Part shown: positions 57,603 to 64,000 of the stretch, piece after piece
How positions within the stretch are numbered: position 1 is the first letter of the stretch
Layout: every line of letters starts with the position of its first letter
NCBI GenBank assembly: GCA_046330435.1
Contig: JAXLST010000009.1
Span: 62,001-126,000, forward strand
Length of the DNA: 64,000 nt
Direction of reading: 5' to 3'
Source of the DNA: Ga0077560 sp046330435
Lineage (GTDB): Bacteria; Actinomycetota; Thermoleophilia; Miltoncostaeales; Miltoncostaeaceae
Notes under the pieces: model-generated
The model's database searches: none
Seen by the model: the letters and a program-made list of their open reading frames with translations, nothing else
What the model was told of the DNA's origin: nothing
Translations under genes and position numbers: made by a program

Positions 57603-59267
57603 ATGCGACGCCTTCCCACGATCCCGGGCAGCAGGGCACTGCTCCCCATCGCCGCAGGCATGGCCGCGGTCTCCCTCATCGCCACCGGCTGCGGGGGCGG
57701 TGCCGCGGAGAGCACCGGCGCCTCGGCCGCGTCCGTGGCCGGCTTCGTCCCCGCGAGCTCCCCGCTCTACATGGAGGTCTCCACCGACCTCGACGGCCCG
57801 CAGTGGACCCAGGTGGACACGCTGGCCAAGACGTTCCCCGCGTACCCCGAGATGCGGGCCCAGCTGCAGAAGGACCTCACCAGCGGTGACGTCAACTTCG
57901 ACACCGACGTCAAGCCGCTGCTCGGCGACCGTGCGGCCGTCGCCGCCATCGAGCTCCCGCCGGCGAGCTCGGTCACCAGCTCCGGCTCCTCCTCCGGCGG
58001 CGCCGCGAGCCCCGGCGCGCTGACCCCCGAGGTCGCGGCCGCCGCGAAGGACGCCAAGATGATCGGCGTCGTGGACCTCGCCGAGGGCAAGGACGCGGCC
58101 GCCGAGCAGTTCCTGGCGAAGCAGGCCGACGGCGCCCCCACAACCGTCGACGGGGTGAAGGTCTACAAGGACGGCGACAACACGGTCGCCGCCGTCGTGG
58201 ACGGGGCGATCCTGTTCGCCGACACCCAGGCCGACCTCAAGACCGCGATCGACGCGCACGCCGCGGGCGGCGACAAGACCCTCGCCGGCAACGACCGCTT
58301 CACCGAGGCCATCGGCAAGCTGCCCAGCGACACCTTCGCCCAGTTCTACGTGGACTCCGGCTCCCTGGTGAAGCAGCAGGTCGCCGACAGCGGCCAGGGC
58401 CAGAACCTGGACGCCCTCACCAAGCTCGCCGACGCCCGCATCGCCGCCTCGGTCGCGGCCGAGCCCGACGGGGTGCGCCTCAAGGGCGTGGTCCTCGGCT
58501 CCCCGGAGAACCCGGACGCCGAGTTCACCCCCAAGCTCGACGACAAGGTCCCCGCGGACGCGATCGCCTACGTCGGCTTCGCCAACCTGCAGTCGCAGGT
58601 CGGGACCGTGCTCAAGCAGCTCGAGTCCACCGGCCAGGGCGACATGGTCAACCAGCTCAAGGCCGGCTCGGCCCAGCTGCCGGCGCTGCTCGGCGTGAGC
58701 CTCGACGACCTCAAGGCGCTCACCACCAAGGAGCACGCGGTGGTGGTCACTAAGGGCACCCCCATGCCGGGCGCGGTCCTCGCGCTCGAGGTGGAGGACG
58801 GCGCGCGGGCCCAGAAGACCCTCGACACCCTCCGCGAGAAGGTGCCGGTCGCCCTCGCCCAGTTCGCGCCCACCACCAACCTCCCGCCGTGGAAGCAGGT
58901 GACCCTGGAGGGCGGCGTGCAGGGCTGGGACCTCCCCGTGAGCCCCACCGGCGGCGTCACGTACGGCGTGGACGGCAACCTCGCCCTGCTCGGCACCAGC
59001 CCCGGCGCGGTGCGCGCGGTGCAGCGTCCCGTCCAGCCGCTGTCGCAACTGGCCGAGTTCACGGACGCCACCGCCGACATGCCCGACAAGGTCACCGGCC
59101 TGGCGTGGATCAACGCCGGCGAGGCCCTGCGGCTCGCCGAGGCGTCCGGGGCCTACGCCAACAACCCGGCGGCCCTCGCGAACGCCCGCAAGGTCAAGAG
59201 CGTCGTCGCCTGGTCCACGGGCGGGGCGGAGCCGACGTTCGAGGTGTTCGTCCGCATCGCGAAGTAA
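57603..59267 (+). CDS. Large secreted lipoprotein, DUF3352-like
   Basis: 554 residues. Signal peptide with lipobox-like end (AVSLIATGCGGGAAES; the Cys after ATG-like Ala-Thr-Gly), Ser/Gly linkers, then a long soluble region with VPASSPLYMEVSTDLDGPQW, FDTDVKPLLGDRAAVAAIEL, VDGVKVYKDGDNTVAAVVDGAILFAD, DRFTEAIGKLPSDTFAQFYVDS, ADAIAYVGFANLQSQVG. The repeated two-lobe cadence is that of DUF3352 proteins of actinobacteria, function unknown. Low-complexity Ala/Asp/Lys composition. ATG 57603; the frame is open further up but the signal peptide decides. Single gene with a terminator after it. Confidence 0.8.
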   Translation: MRRLPTIPGSRALLPIAAGMAAVSLIATGCGGGAAESTGASAASVAGFVPASSPLYMEVSTDLDGPQWTQVDTLAKTFPAYPEMRAQLQKDLTSGDVNFDTDVKPLLGDRAAVAAIELPPASSVTSSGSSSGGAASPGALTPEVAAAAKDAKMIGVVDLAEGKDAAAEQFLAKQADGAPTTVDGVKVYKDGDNTVAAVVDGAILFADTQADLKTAIDAHAAGGDKTLAGNDRFTEAIGKLPSDTFAQFYVDSGSLVKQQVADSGQGQNLDALTKLADARIAASVAAEPDGVRLKGVVLGSPENPDAEFTPKLDDKVPADAIAYVGFANLQSQVGTVLKQLESTGQGDMVNQLKAGSAQLPALLGVSLDDLKALTTKEHAVVVTKGTPMPGAVLALEVEDGARAQKTLDTLREKVPVALAQFAPTTNLPPWKQVTLEGGVQGWDLPVSPTGGVTYGVDGNLALLGTSPGAVRAVQRPVQPLSQLAEFTDATADMPDKVTGLAWINAGEALRLAEASGAYANNPAALANARKVKSVVAWSTGGAEPTFEVFVRIAK

Positions 59268-59294
59268 CCCCGGCGCATCGCCGGACGGGTCATG

Positions 59295-59320
59295 ACGGGG
59301 CGCCCCACGGGGCGCCCCGT
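59295..59320 (+). terminator. Terminator after the lipoprotein gene
   Basis: ACGGGGCGCC (59295-59304), six-base loop, GGCGCCCCGT (59311-59320), then CGTCGTTGT, a weak T-rich tail. A strong hairpin 28 bases past the stop. Confidence 0.7.
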
Positions 59321-59362
59321 CGTCGTTGTGGATCTCACCGCGGCGCCCCCGGGGGCCACTGC

Positions 59363-59368
59363 TATCCT
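59363..59368 (+). promoter_or_regulatory. -10 element TATCCT of metK
   Basis: Thirty-three bases before the ATG at 59402. The leader is far too short for a SAM riboswitch. Confidence 0.45.
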
Positions 59369-59401
59369 CGGCGCCGTTTCGGTTCCGACCAGGGCAGGCG
59401 C

Positions 59402-60607
59402 ATGAGCGATTACCTCTTCACCTCGGAGTCGGTCACGGAGGGTCACCCCGACAAGATCGCCGACCAGATCTCCGACGGCGTCCTCGACGCGATGCTCGCG
59501 CAGGACCCGAAGGCGCGTGTGGCGTGCGAGACCCTCATCACGACCGGCCAGGTGATGGTTGCGGGTGAGATCACGACCACGGCCTACGTGGACATCCCGG
59601 GCGTGGTCCGCGACACGGTGACCCGCATCGGGTACACCGACAGCGCGTTCGGCTTCGACGCCGCGACCTGCGGCGTGTCGGTGGCCATCGACCCGCAGAG
59701 CCCGGACATCGCCCAGGGCGTGGACGCGGCGCACGAGGTGCGCGCGGGCGGCGCGGAGGACCCGTACGACCTGCAGGGCGCCGGCGACCAGGGCCTCATG
59801 TTCGGGTACGCCAGCGACGAGACGCCGCAGCTCATGCCGCTGCCCATCACCCTCGCGCACCGCATCGTGGAGCAGCTCTCCGCCGTGCGGAACTCCGGCG
59901 AGCTCTCCTACCTGCGCCCCGACGGCAAGTCCCAGGTGAGCGTCCGCTACTCCGGCGGCCGCCCGGTGGGCGTGGAGACCGTTGTGGTGTCCACCCAGCA
60001 CGCCCCGGAGGTCGAGGCCGGCCAGCTGCACGAGGACGTCACGGCCAAGGTCATCCGCCCGGTGCTGGAGACCTACGGCTTCTGGTCCGACGACATCAAG
60101 CGCTACATCAACCCCACCGGCAGCTTCGTGATCGGCGGCCCGATGGGCGACGTGGGGCTCACCGGCCGCAAGATCATCGTCGACACCTACGGCGGCATGG
60201 CCCGCCACGGCGGCGGCGCCTTCTCCGGCAAGGACCCGTCCAAGGTGGACCGCTCCGCCGCCTACGCCGCGCGCTGGGTGGCCAAGAACGTGGTGGCCGC
60301 GGGTTTCGCCAAGCGCTGCGAGGTCCAGGTGGCCTACGCCATCGGCGTGAGCACCCCGGTCTCGATCATGGTGGAGACCTTCGGCACCGAGACCCGCTCC
60401 CCCGAGTCCATCGAGAAGTGGGTGCGCGAGAACTTCGACCTGCGGCCCGCCGCGATCCTGGACAGGCTGGACCTGCGCCGGCCGATCTACCAGAAGACCG
60501 CGGCGTTCGGGCACTTCGGCCGCGAGCTCCCGGAGTTCACGTGGGAGAGCACGGACATCGGCCGCGGGGCGGCCGGCCGCGACATCCGCCCGCGGCGGGC
60601 GCCGTGA
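59402..60607 (+). CDS. metK: S-adenosylmethionine synthetase MetK
   Basis: 401 residues. FTSESVTEGHPDKIADQISDG, GEITTTAYVDI, SPDIAQGVD, GAGDQGLMFGYA, YLRPDGKSQVSV, HEDVTAKVIRPVL, NPTGSFVIGGPMGDVGLTGRKIIVDTYGG, GGGAFSGKDPSKVDRSAAYAAR and AYAIGVSTPVSI. Makes SAM from ATP and methionine. priA overlaps its stop (GTGA). Confidence 0.98.
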   Translation: MSDYLFTSESVTEGHPDKIADQISDGVLDAMLAQDPKARVACETLITTGQVMVAGEITTTAYVDIPGVVRDTVTRIGYTDSAFGFDAATCGVSVAIDPQSPDIAQGVDAAHEVRAGGAEDPYDLQGAGDQGLMFGYASDETPQLMPLPITLAHRIVEQLSAVRNSGELSYLRPDGKSQVSVRYSGGRPVGVETVVVSTQHAPEVEAGQLHEDVTAKVIRPVLETYGFWSDDIKRYINPTGSFVIGGPMGDVGLTGRKIIVDTYGGMARHGGGAFSGKDPSKVDRSAAYAARWVAKNVVAAGFAKRCEVQVAYAIGVSTPVSIMVETFGTETRSPESIEKWVRENFDLRPAAILDRLDLRRPIYQKTAAFGHFGRELPEFTWESTDIGRGAAGRDIRPRRAP

Positions 60608-62817
60608 CCGGCGCGCCCGCCGCGGTCCAGGTCCACCTGCTGGTGGACACCCGGGCCCTGGACCGGCCCCTGGACTACCTGGTGCCCCTGGAGCTGTCCG
60701 GGGCCGTCGGACCCGGCGCCCTGGTGGCATGCCCGCTGGGCCCGCGCCGGGTGGTGGGCGTGGTGGTCGGGACGGACCCGCCGACGCACACGGGGCGGCT
60801 CGTGCCGCTGTCGGGCGTGGTCGACGCACCGCCCGTGCCGCCCGAGCTGCTGGAGATGGAGGCGTGGATCGCCGCGTACGACGCAGCGCCCATGGCGGCG
60901 TGCCTGCGGCTGGTGCTGCCGCCGGGCGCCGAGGGCGCGCTGCGCCGCCGCCCCGACGGCACGTGGGCGCTGGCGACGCCGCCGCGCGGGCCCCGGCCGC
61001 GGCTGGTGGCCCGCATGGGGCCGTCGGCGGGGGAGGCCACCGGCCGGCAGGCCGAGGTGGTGGCCGCGCTGGCCGCCGCCGGCGGGGCGATGCCCGGCGC
61101 GGACCTCGTGCGGGCCTCCGGGACCACCATGCCCACGCTGCGGCGCATGGCCGAGGCCGGCCGGCTGGTGCTGCGCGAGGAGACGCCGGACGCGGAGGAC
61201 GTGCACGCCCTCACCGCGGCGCCCCCGTCCGCACCGCCGGAACCCACCGCAGAGCAGGCGGCCGCGGTCGCCCGCATCGCCGAGCTCGCGCGCACCGGCG
61301 GCGGCTCGCTGCTGCTGTACGGCGTCACCGGATCCGGCAAGACCGAGGTGTACCTGCGCGCCATCGAGGAGGTGCGCCGCGCCGGCCGCGGGGCGATCGT
61401 CCTGGTGCCCGAGATCAGCCTCACCCCGCAGGTGCTGGCCCGCATGCGGGTGCGCCTGGGCGACGGGGTGGAGGTGTGGCACTCGGCCATGGCGCCGGCG
61501 GAGCGCGCCGCCGCCTACGCGCGCCTGCGGGAGGGGCGCTCGGACGTCGTCGTGGGGGCGCGCAGCGCGGTGTTCGCGCCGGTGGACCGCCCCGGGCTGG
61601 TGATCGTCGACGAGGAGCACGACGCCTCGTACAAGCAGGACTCCACCCCGCGCTACGACGCCCGCCAGGTGGCGTTCATGCGCGCCTCGCGCGCCGGCGG
61701 CGTCGCGGTGTACGGCTCGGCGACGCCGCGGCCCGAGACCTGGCACGCCCTCGAGCGCGTGACGCTCACCACCCGCGCCGACGGCTCGCTGCCGCCCCGC
61801 GTCCGGGTGGTGGACATGCGCACGCAGGGGTCCGGGCCGGTGTCGGCGCCCCTGGCCCGCGCCCTGCGCGACGCCGCCGACCGGGGCGAGAAGGCCGTGA
61901 TCCTCCTCAACCGCCGCGGCTTCGCGCTGATGGCGCTGTGCCGGTCGTGCGGGTGGCTGGCGGTGTGCCCGTCCTGCGACACCTCGATGGTGCACCACCT
62001 CGACCCGCCCCGGCTCGCCTGCCACCACTGCGGCCGGGAGGCCCCGGTGCCCACCGTCTGCCCGCAGTGCGGGGCGGCCGAGGTGATGCGCGGCGGGCAC
62101 GGCACACAGGGGCTGGAGCAGGCGCTGCGCCGGGTGGCGCCCGCGATGCGGCTGGTGCGCATGGACGCCTCGTCCGCGTCCGGGCGGGGCGCCGTGGCGC
62201 GCCTGCTGGAGGCCTTCGCCGCGCCCGGCCCGGCGGTGCTCCTGGGCACGCAGATGGTGGCCAAGGGCCACGACCTGCCCGACGTCACCGTGGCGGCCGT
62301 GCTGGACGCGGACGCCGGGCTGCGACACGCGGACTTCCGGGCCGAGGAGCGGACGTTCTCGCTCATCGTGCAGGCGGCGGGGCGCGCCGGGCGGCGAGGG
62401 GAGCCCGCCACGGTGATCGTCCAGGCGTTCGAGCCGCAGGCCCGGGCGGTGCGCCTGGGGGCCGACCTGGCGGTGCCGGCGTTCCTGGAGGGCGAGCTCG
62501 AGCGCCGCGCCAAGCGGGGCATGCCGCCGTTCGGGCACCTCGTGCGCATCGTGGTGGACGGCCCCACCCGTGACGCGGTCTCACGCTGGGCGGGACGCCT
62601 CATGGAAGAGATCGCCGCGGCGGACCCGGAGCTGCGGGTCATGGGTCCCGCGCCGCGTCACCGGCTGCGGGGCCGCCACCGCCGGGCGCTGCTGGTGCGC
62701 GCCGAGCGGTCCCGCGCCGCGACCGCCGCCTGCGTGTGGGCGCTGGACCGGGTGTGGCCCGGGATGGAGCCGGAGGGGGCCCGCGCCGCGATCGACGTGG
62801 ACCCGCAGGTCACCTAG
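60604..62817 (+). CDS. priA: Primosomal helicase PriA
   Basis: Replication restart helicase, 737 residues from GTG 60604. N-terminal 3'-DNA-binding domain (HLLVDTRALDRPLDYLVP), winged helix, helicase core with Walker A LYGVTGSGKTEVYLRA, Walker B VIVDEEHDASYKQ, GSATPRPETW, the eight-cysteine zinc module (CRSCGWLAVCPSCD, CHHCGREAPVPTVCPQCG), LGTQMVAKGHDLPDV and QAAGRAGRRG. All helicase motifs are intact, unlike the mycobacterial PriA-like proteins that lack them. Follows metK as commonly seen. Confidence 0.97.
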   Translation: MTGAPAAVQVHLLVDTRALDRPLDYLVPLELSGAVGPGALVACPLGPRRVVGVVVGTDPPTHTGRLVPLSGVVDAPPVPPELLEMEAWIAAYDAAPMAACLRLVLPPGAEGALRRRPDGTWALATPPRGPRPRLVARMGPSAGEATGRQAEVVAALAAAGGAMPGADLVRASGTTMPTLRRMAEAGRLVLREETPDAEDVHALTAAPPSAPPEPTAEQAAAVARIAELARTGGGSLLLYGVTGSGKTEVYLRAIEEVRRAGRGAIVLVPEISLTPQVLARMRVRLGDGVEVWHSAMAPAERAAAYARLREGRSDVVVGARSAVFAPVDRPGLVIVDEEHDASYKQDSTPRYDARQVAFMRASRAGGVAVYGSATPRPETWHALERVTLTTRADGSLPPRVRVVDMRTQGSGPVSAPLARALRDAADRGEKAVILLNRRGFALMALCRSCGWLAVCPSCDTSMVHHLDPPRLACHHCGREAPVPTVCPQCGAAEVMRGGHGTQGLEQALRRVAPAMRLVRMDASSASGRGAVARLLEAFAAPGPAVLLGTQMVAKGHDLPDVTVAAVLDADAGLRHADFRAEERTFSLIVQAAGRAGRRGEPATVIVQAFEPQARAVRLGADLAVPAFLEGELERRAKRGMPPFGHLVRIVVDGPTRDAVSRWAGRLMEEIAAADPELRVMGPAPRHRLRGRHRRALLVRAERSRAATAACVWALDRVWPGMEPEGARAAIDVDPQVT

Positions 62818-63059
62818 GCGCCGGCGACCGCCGCGCGCCGCAGGGCCTCGGCGGCGGTGCGCAGGCCGCCCGGCTCGTCGTCGAGGGCGGCGGTGAGGCG
62901 GCGCGCCATGGCGTGGGCCACGGTGAGCTCGCCGTCGGTCTCGCGCGTGTCGCCGTGGGGGACGGCGTCCTCGCCCGACTCCATGAGGACGGCGGCGAGC
63001 AGGAGGGTGCGCCGCTGGGCCGGGGTGAGGCCGTAGACGCCGGGTGAGAGGGAGGTCAT
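62814..63059 (-). CDS. Small hypothetical helical protein
   Basis: 81 residues from ATG 63059. MTSLSPGVYGLTPAQRRTLL followed by VLMESGEDAVPHGDTRETDG and a helix AHAMARRLTAALDDEP. No domain recognised; no signal or membrane segment. Convergent with priA (four-base overlap of ends) and divergent from the gene at 63200. Confidence 0.5.
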   Translation of the reverse strand: MTSLSPGVYGLTPAQRRTLLLAAVLMESGEDAVPHGDTRETDGELTVAHAMARRLTAALDDEPGGLRTAAEALRRAAVAGA

Positions 63060-63127
63060 GGCGGCGATGCTCGACCCAACCGGTGATGAACCCTGGCGCA
63101 CTTCTTGAACATTCTGTGAACGCCGCA

Positions 63128-63159
63128 CCGGATCCGCCGGATCCGCGGAGTTGTAAAGT
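63128..63159 (+). promoter_or_regulatory. Tandem CCGGATCCG repeat and TAAAGT -10 before the last gene
   Basis: CCGGATCCG occurs twice in a row (63128-63145), where a -35 would be expected, and TAAAGT (63154-63159) is the -10. Each repeat is itself nearly palindromic. A TGAAC-N6-TGAAC direct repeat lies further up (near 63108-63120). Leader of about 40 bases with GGGGAAAGCGAGGA before the ATG. Confidence 0.4.
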
Positions 63160-63199
63160 GCCGCGCGGCGAGATACCGACCCCGGGGAAAGCGAGGACC

Positions 63200-64000
63200 A
63201 TGCCGGTTCCGAGACTGTTCGAGGCGTTCAGCGATCCAGCTGAGCAGTGGGTGCACGTGCTCGGCACGATCCTGCAGATGTGCGGGCCCGAGACGCGCCA
63301 GGCCCTCGTCGCCGAGCTCGTCGGCGACCCGATGATCCAGGGCACCGACGCCATGCTGGTCCGCGAGCAGCGCGCCTTCGGCTCCGGTGACGACGCCACC
63401 GTCGTGGACCTGGTCCTGCGCAACGGCTCCAGCTGGAGCATCGGCATCGTGGCCGGCCTCGGCTTCGGCGTGGACCGCGCGGCCCGCATCGCGGCCGCCC
63501 AGGCCGCCGTCGCCGGCTCCGGCGTGGAGCGCCCGATCCTCGTGGTGATCACCTCCGACCGGCGCCCGCCGGCCGAGGTGGAGGCCGCCGCCGCGGGCGG
63601 CGCCGAGGTGGTGCACAAGAGCTGGCTGCGCGTGCGCGACTGGGTGCAGGAGCGCCCGGAGCGCGGGCAGGCCACCGGTGTGGACCTCGCCGTGCTGCGC
63701 GAGGCCGAGTACTACTTCACGCCGCGCGTCGCGGAGCTGTACCGCGCCGAGGGCCTGTTCCCGATGGTGCGGCCCGAGCTGCGCGACACGTTCGCCACGC
63801 TCTTCTTCGACCTCAACGAGCTGGCCCCGGCGCCGACGGTCCTCAACCCGACCGACAGCACCGCGGTGGTCAACTTCCCGCGCACCGGCGAGACGCTGGT
63901 GACGGTGAAGCTCGGCGAGGGCGACCCCGTCGTGCAGGTCGCGGGCGACGAGGCCGTCATCGTGGCCTCCCCCGAGGCGTACGTCGCGGCGCGGTCGTCG
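63200..64000 (+). CDS. PD-(D/E)xK-like protein without catalytic E-x-K (cut by window edge)
   Basis: The first 267 residues from ATG 63200; no stop before the edge. Reads PRLFEAFSDPAEQWVHVLGT, AMLVREQRAFGSG, DDATVVDLVLRNGSSWSIGI, VAGLGFGVDRAARIAAAQAAV and ERPILVVITSDRRP, then VVHKSWLRVRDWVQE. That is the layout of restriction-like nucleases of the type D-x-x-x-x-W-x-x-x-E-x-K-x-G-x-G: the aspartate (70) remains, but the E-x-K positions hold Val and Gly. The Trp/GxGxG frame and the following Gln-rich helix fit. Remainder unassigned. Function unknown, probably non-catalytic; moderate confidence only. Confidence 0.55.
   Translation, partial: MPVPRLFEAFSDPAEQWVHVLGTILQMCGPETRQALVAELVGDPMIQGTDAMLVREQRAFGSGDDATVVDLVLRNGSSWSIGIVAGLGFGVDRAARIAAAQAAVAGSGVERPILVVITSDRRPPAEVEAAAAGGAEVVHKSWLRVRDWVQERPERGQATGVDLAVLREAEYYFTPRVAELYRAEGLFPMVRPELRDTFATLFFDLNELAPAPTVLNPTDSTAVVNFPRTGETLVTVKLGEGDPVVQVAGDEAVIVASPEAYVAARSS

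Noticed and set aside
59321..59401. SAM riboswitch before metK
   Set aside because: Only about 33 bases lie between the -10 and the start, and no riboswitch core was seen.
63100..63125. LexA/SOS box in the region with GAACATTCTGTGAAC
   Set aside because: The two GAAC units are in direct, not inverted, orientation, so it does not fit the actinobacterial SOS palindrome.

Overview
The window is very GC-rich throughout (roughly three quarters G+C by eye), densely packed, with GTG starts and ATGA/GTGA/CTGA gene overlaps almost everywhere. The gene set fits a high-GC actinobacterium, most likely of the Thermoleophilia (Solirubrobacterales) type: FtsZ with no FtsA beside it, a MurE with the meso-diaminopimelate motif, scpA-scpB-rluB-aroH and aroA-cmk-plsC-der-gpsA strings, and -10 elements of the TANNNT type sitting about 7-11 bases before start codons (leaderless or near-leaderless transcription). 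The taxonomic placement is inference. No rRNA, tRNA, CRISPR array, prophage or insertion sequence was seen; this is chromosomal core plus some accessory genes.

Layout. 1-2003: a TetR-controlled ABC efflux pair (left edge truncated). 2044-4290: an ECF sigma factor, a membrane anti-sigma-like protein and a zinc-ribbon methyltransferase. 4525-7117 (minus): an operon of exopolyphosphatase, two half-size CHAD proteins and a calcineurin-like phosphoesterase, which looks like a polyphosphate-handling unit. 7162-7871: two small minus genes. 7980-25313: the division and cell wall (dcw) cluster mraZ-rsmH-ftsL-ftsI-murE-murF-mraY-murD, interrupted by a GNAT gene and an inverted YtrA-type regulator/membrane pair, then ftsW-murG-murC-murB-ftsQ and ftsZ under its own promoter.

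25322-30338: a fasciclin protein, a broken secreted beta-propeller-like gene, and gcvT-gcvH followed by a flavoprotein of the dihydrolipoamide dehydrogenase family that lacks its redox cysteines. 30340-36491: small membrane and acetyltransferase genes, a DedA protein, a fluoroacetate-dehalogenase-type hydrolase, a VanW protein, a Crp/Fnr regulator with a CPBP protease. 36549-38992: scpA-scpB-rluB-aroH. 39060-43309: a secreted protein of unknown function and the de novo NAD operon nadB-nadA-nadC (minus). 43387-48092: aminotransferase, DAHP synthase, prephenate dehydrogenase and RtcB.

48103-50733: a hydrolase and a MocR-type regulator, divergent from two tiny genes. 50797-57446: a protein of unknown function, a YgjP-like metallopeptidase, aroA, a multiply frameshifted cmk, plsC, der, gpsA. 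57554-64000: a large lipoprotein, metK, priA, a small hypothetical and a truncated protein that resembles a PD-(D/E)xK nuclease without its catalytic E-x-K. Functionally the window joins envelope growth (dcw, VanW, plsC, gpsA), aromatic amino acid synthesis (aroF, aroA, aroH, tyrA, an HisC-type aminotransferase), NAD synthesis, one-carbon metabolism (gcvT, gcvH, metK) and chromosome maintenance (scpAB, priA).

Three genes (rsmH, the beta-propeller gene and cmk) carry apparent frameshifts at otherwise conserved positions; sequence error and real decay cannot be told apart here. All calls rest on reading motifs by eye; no database search was run.
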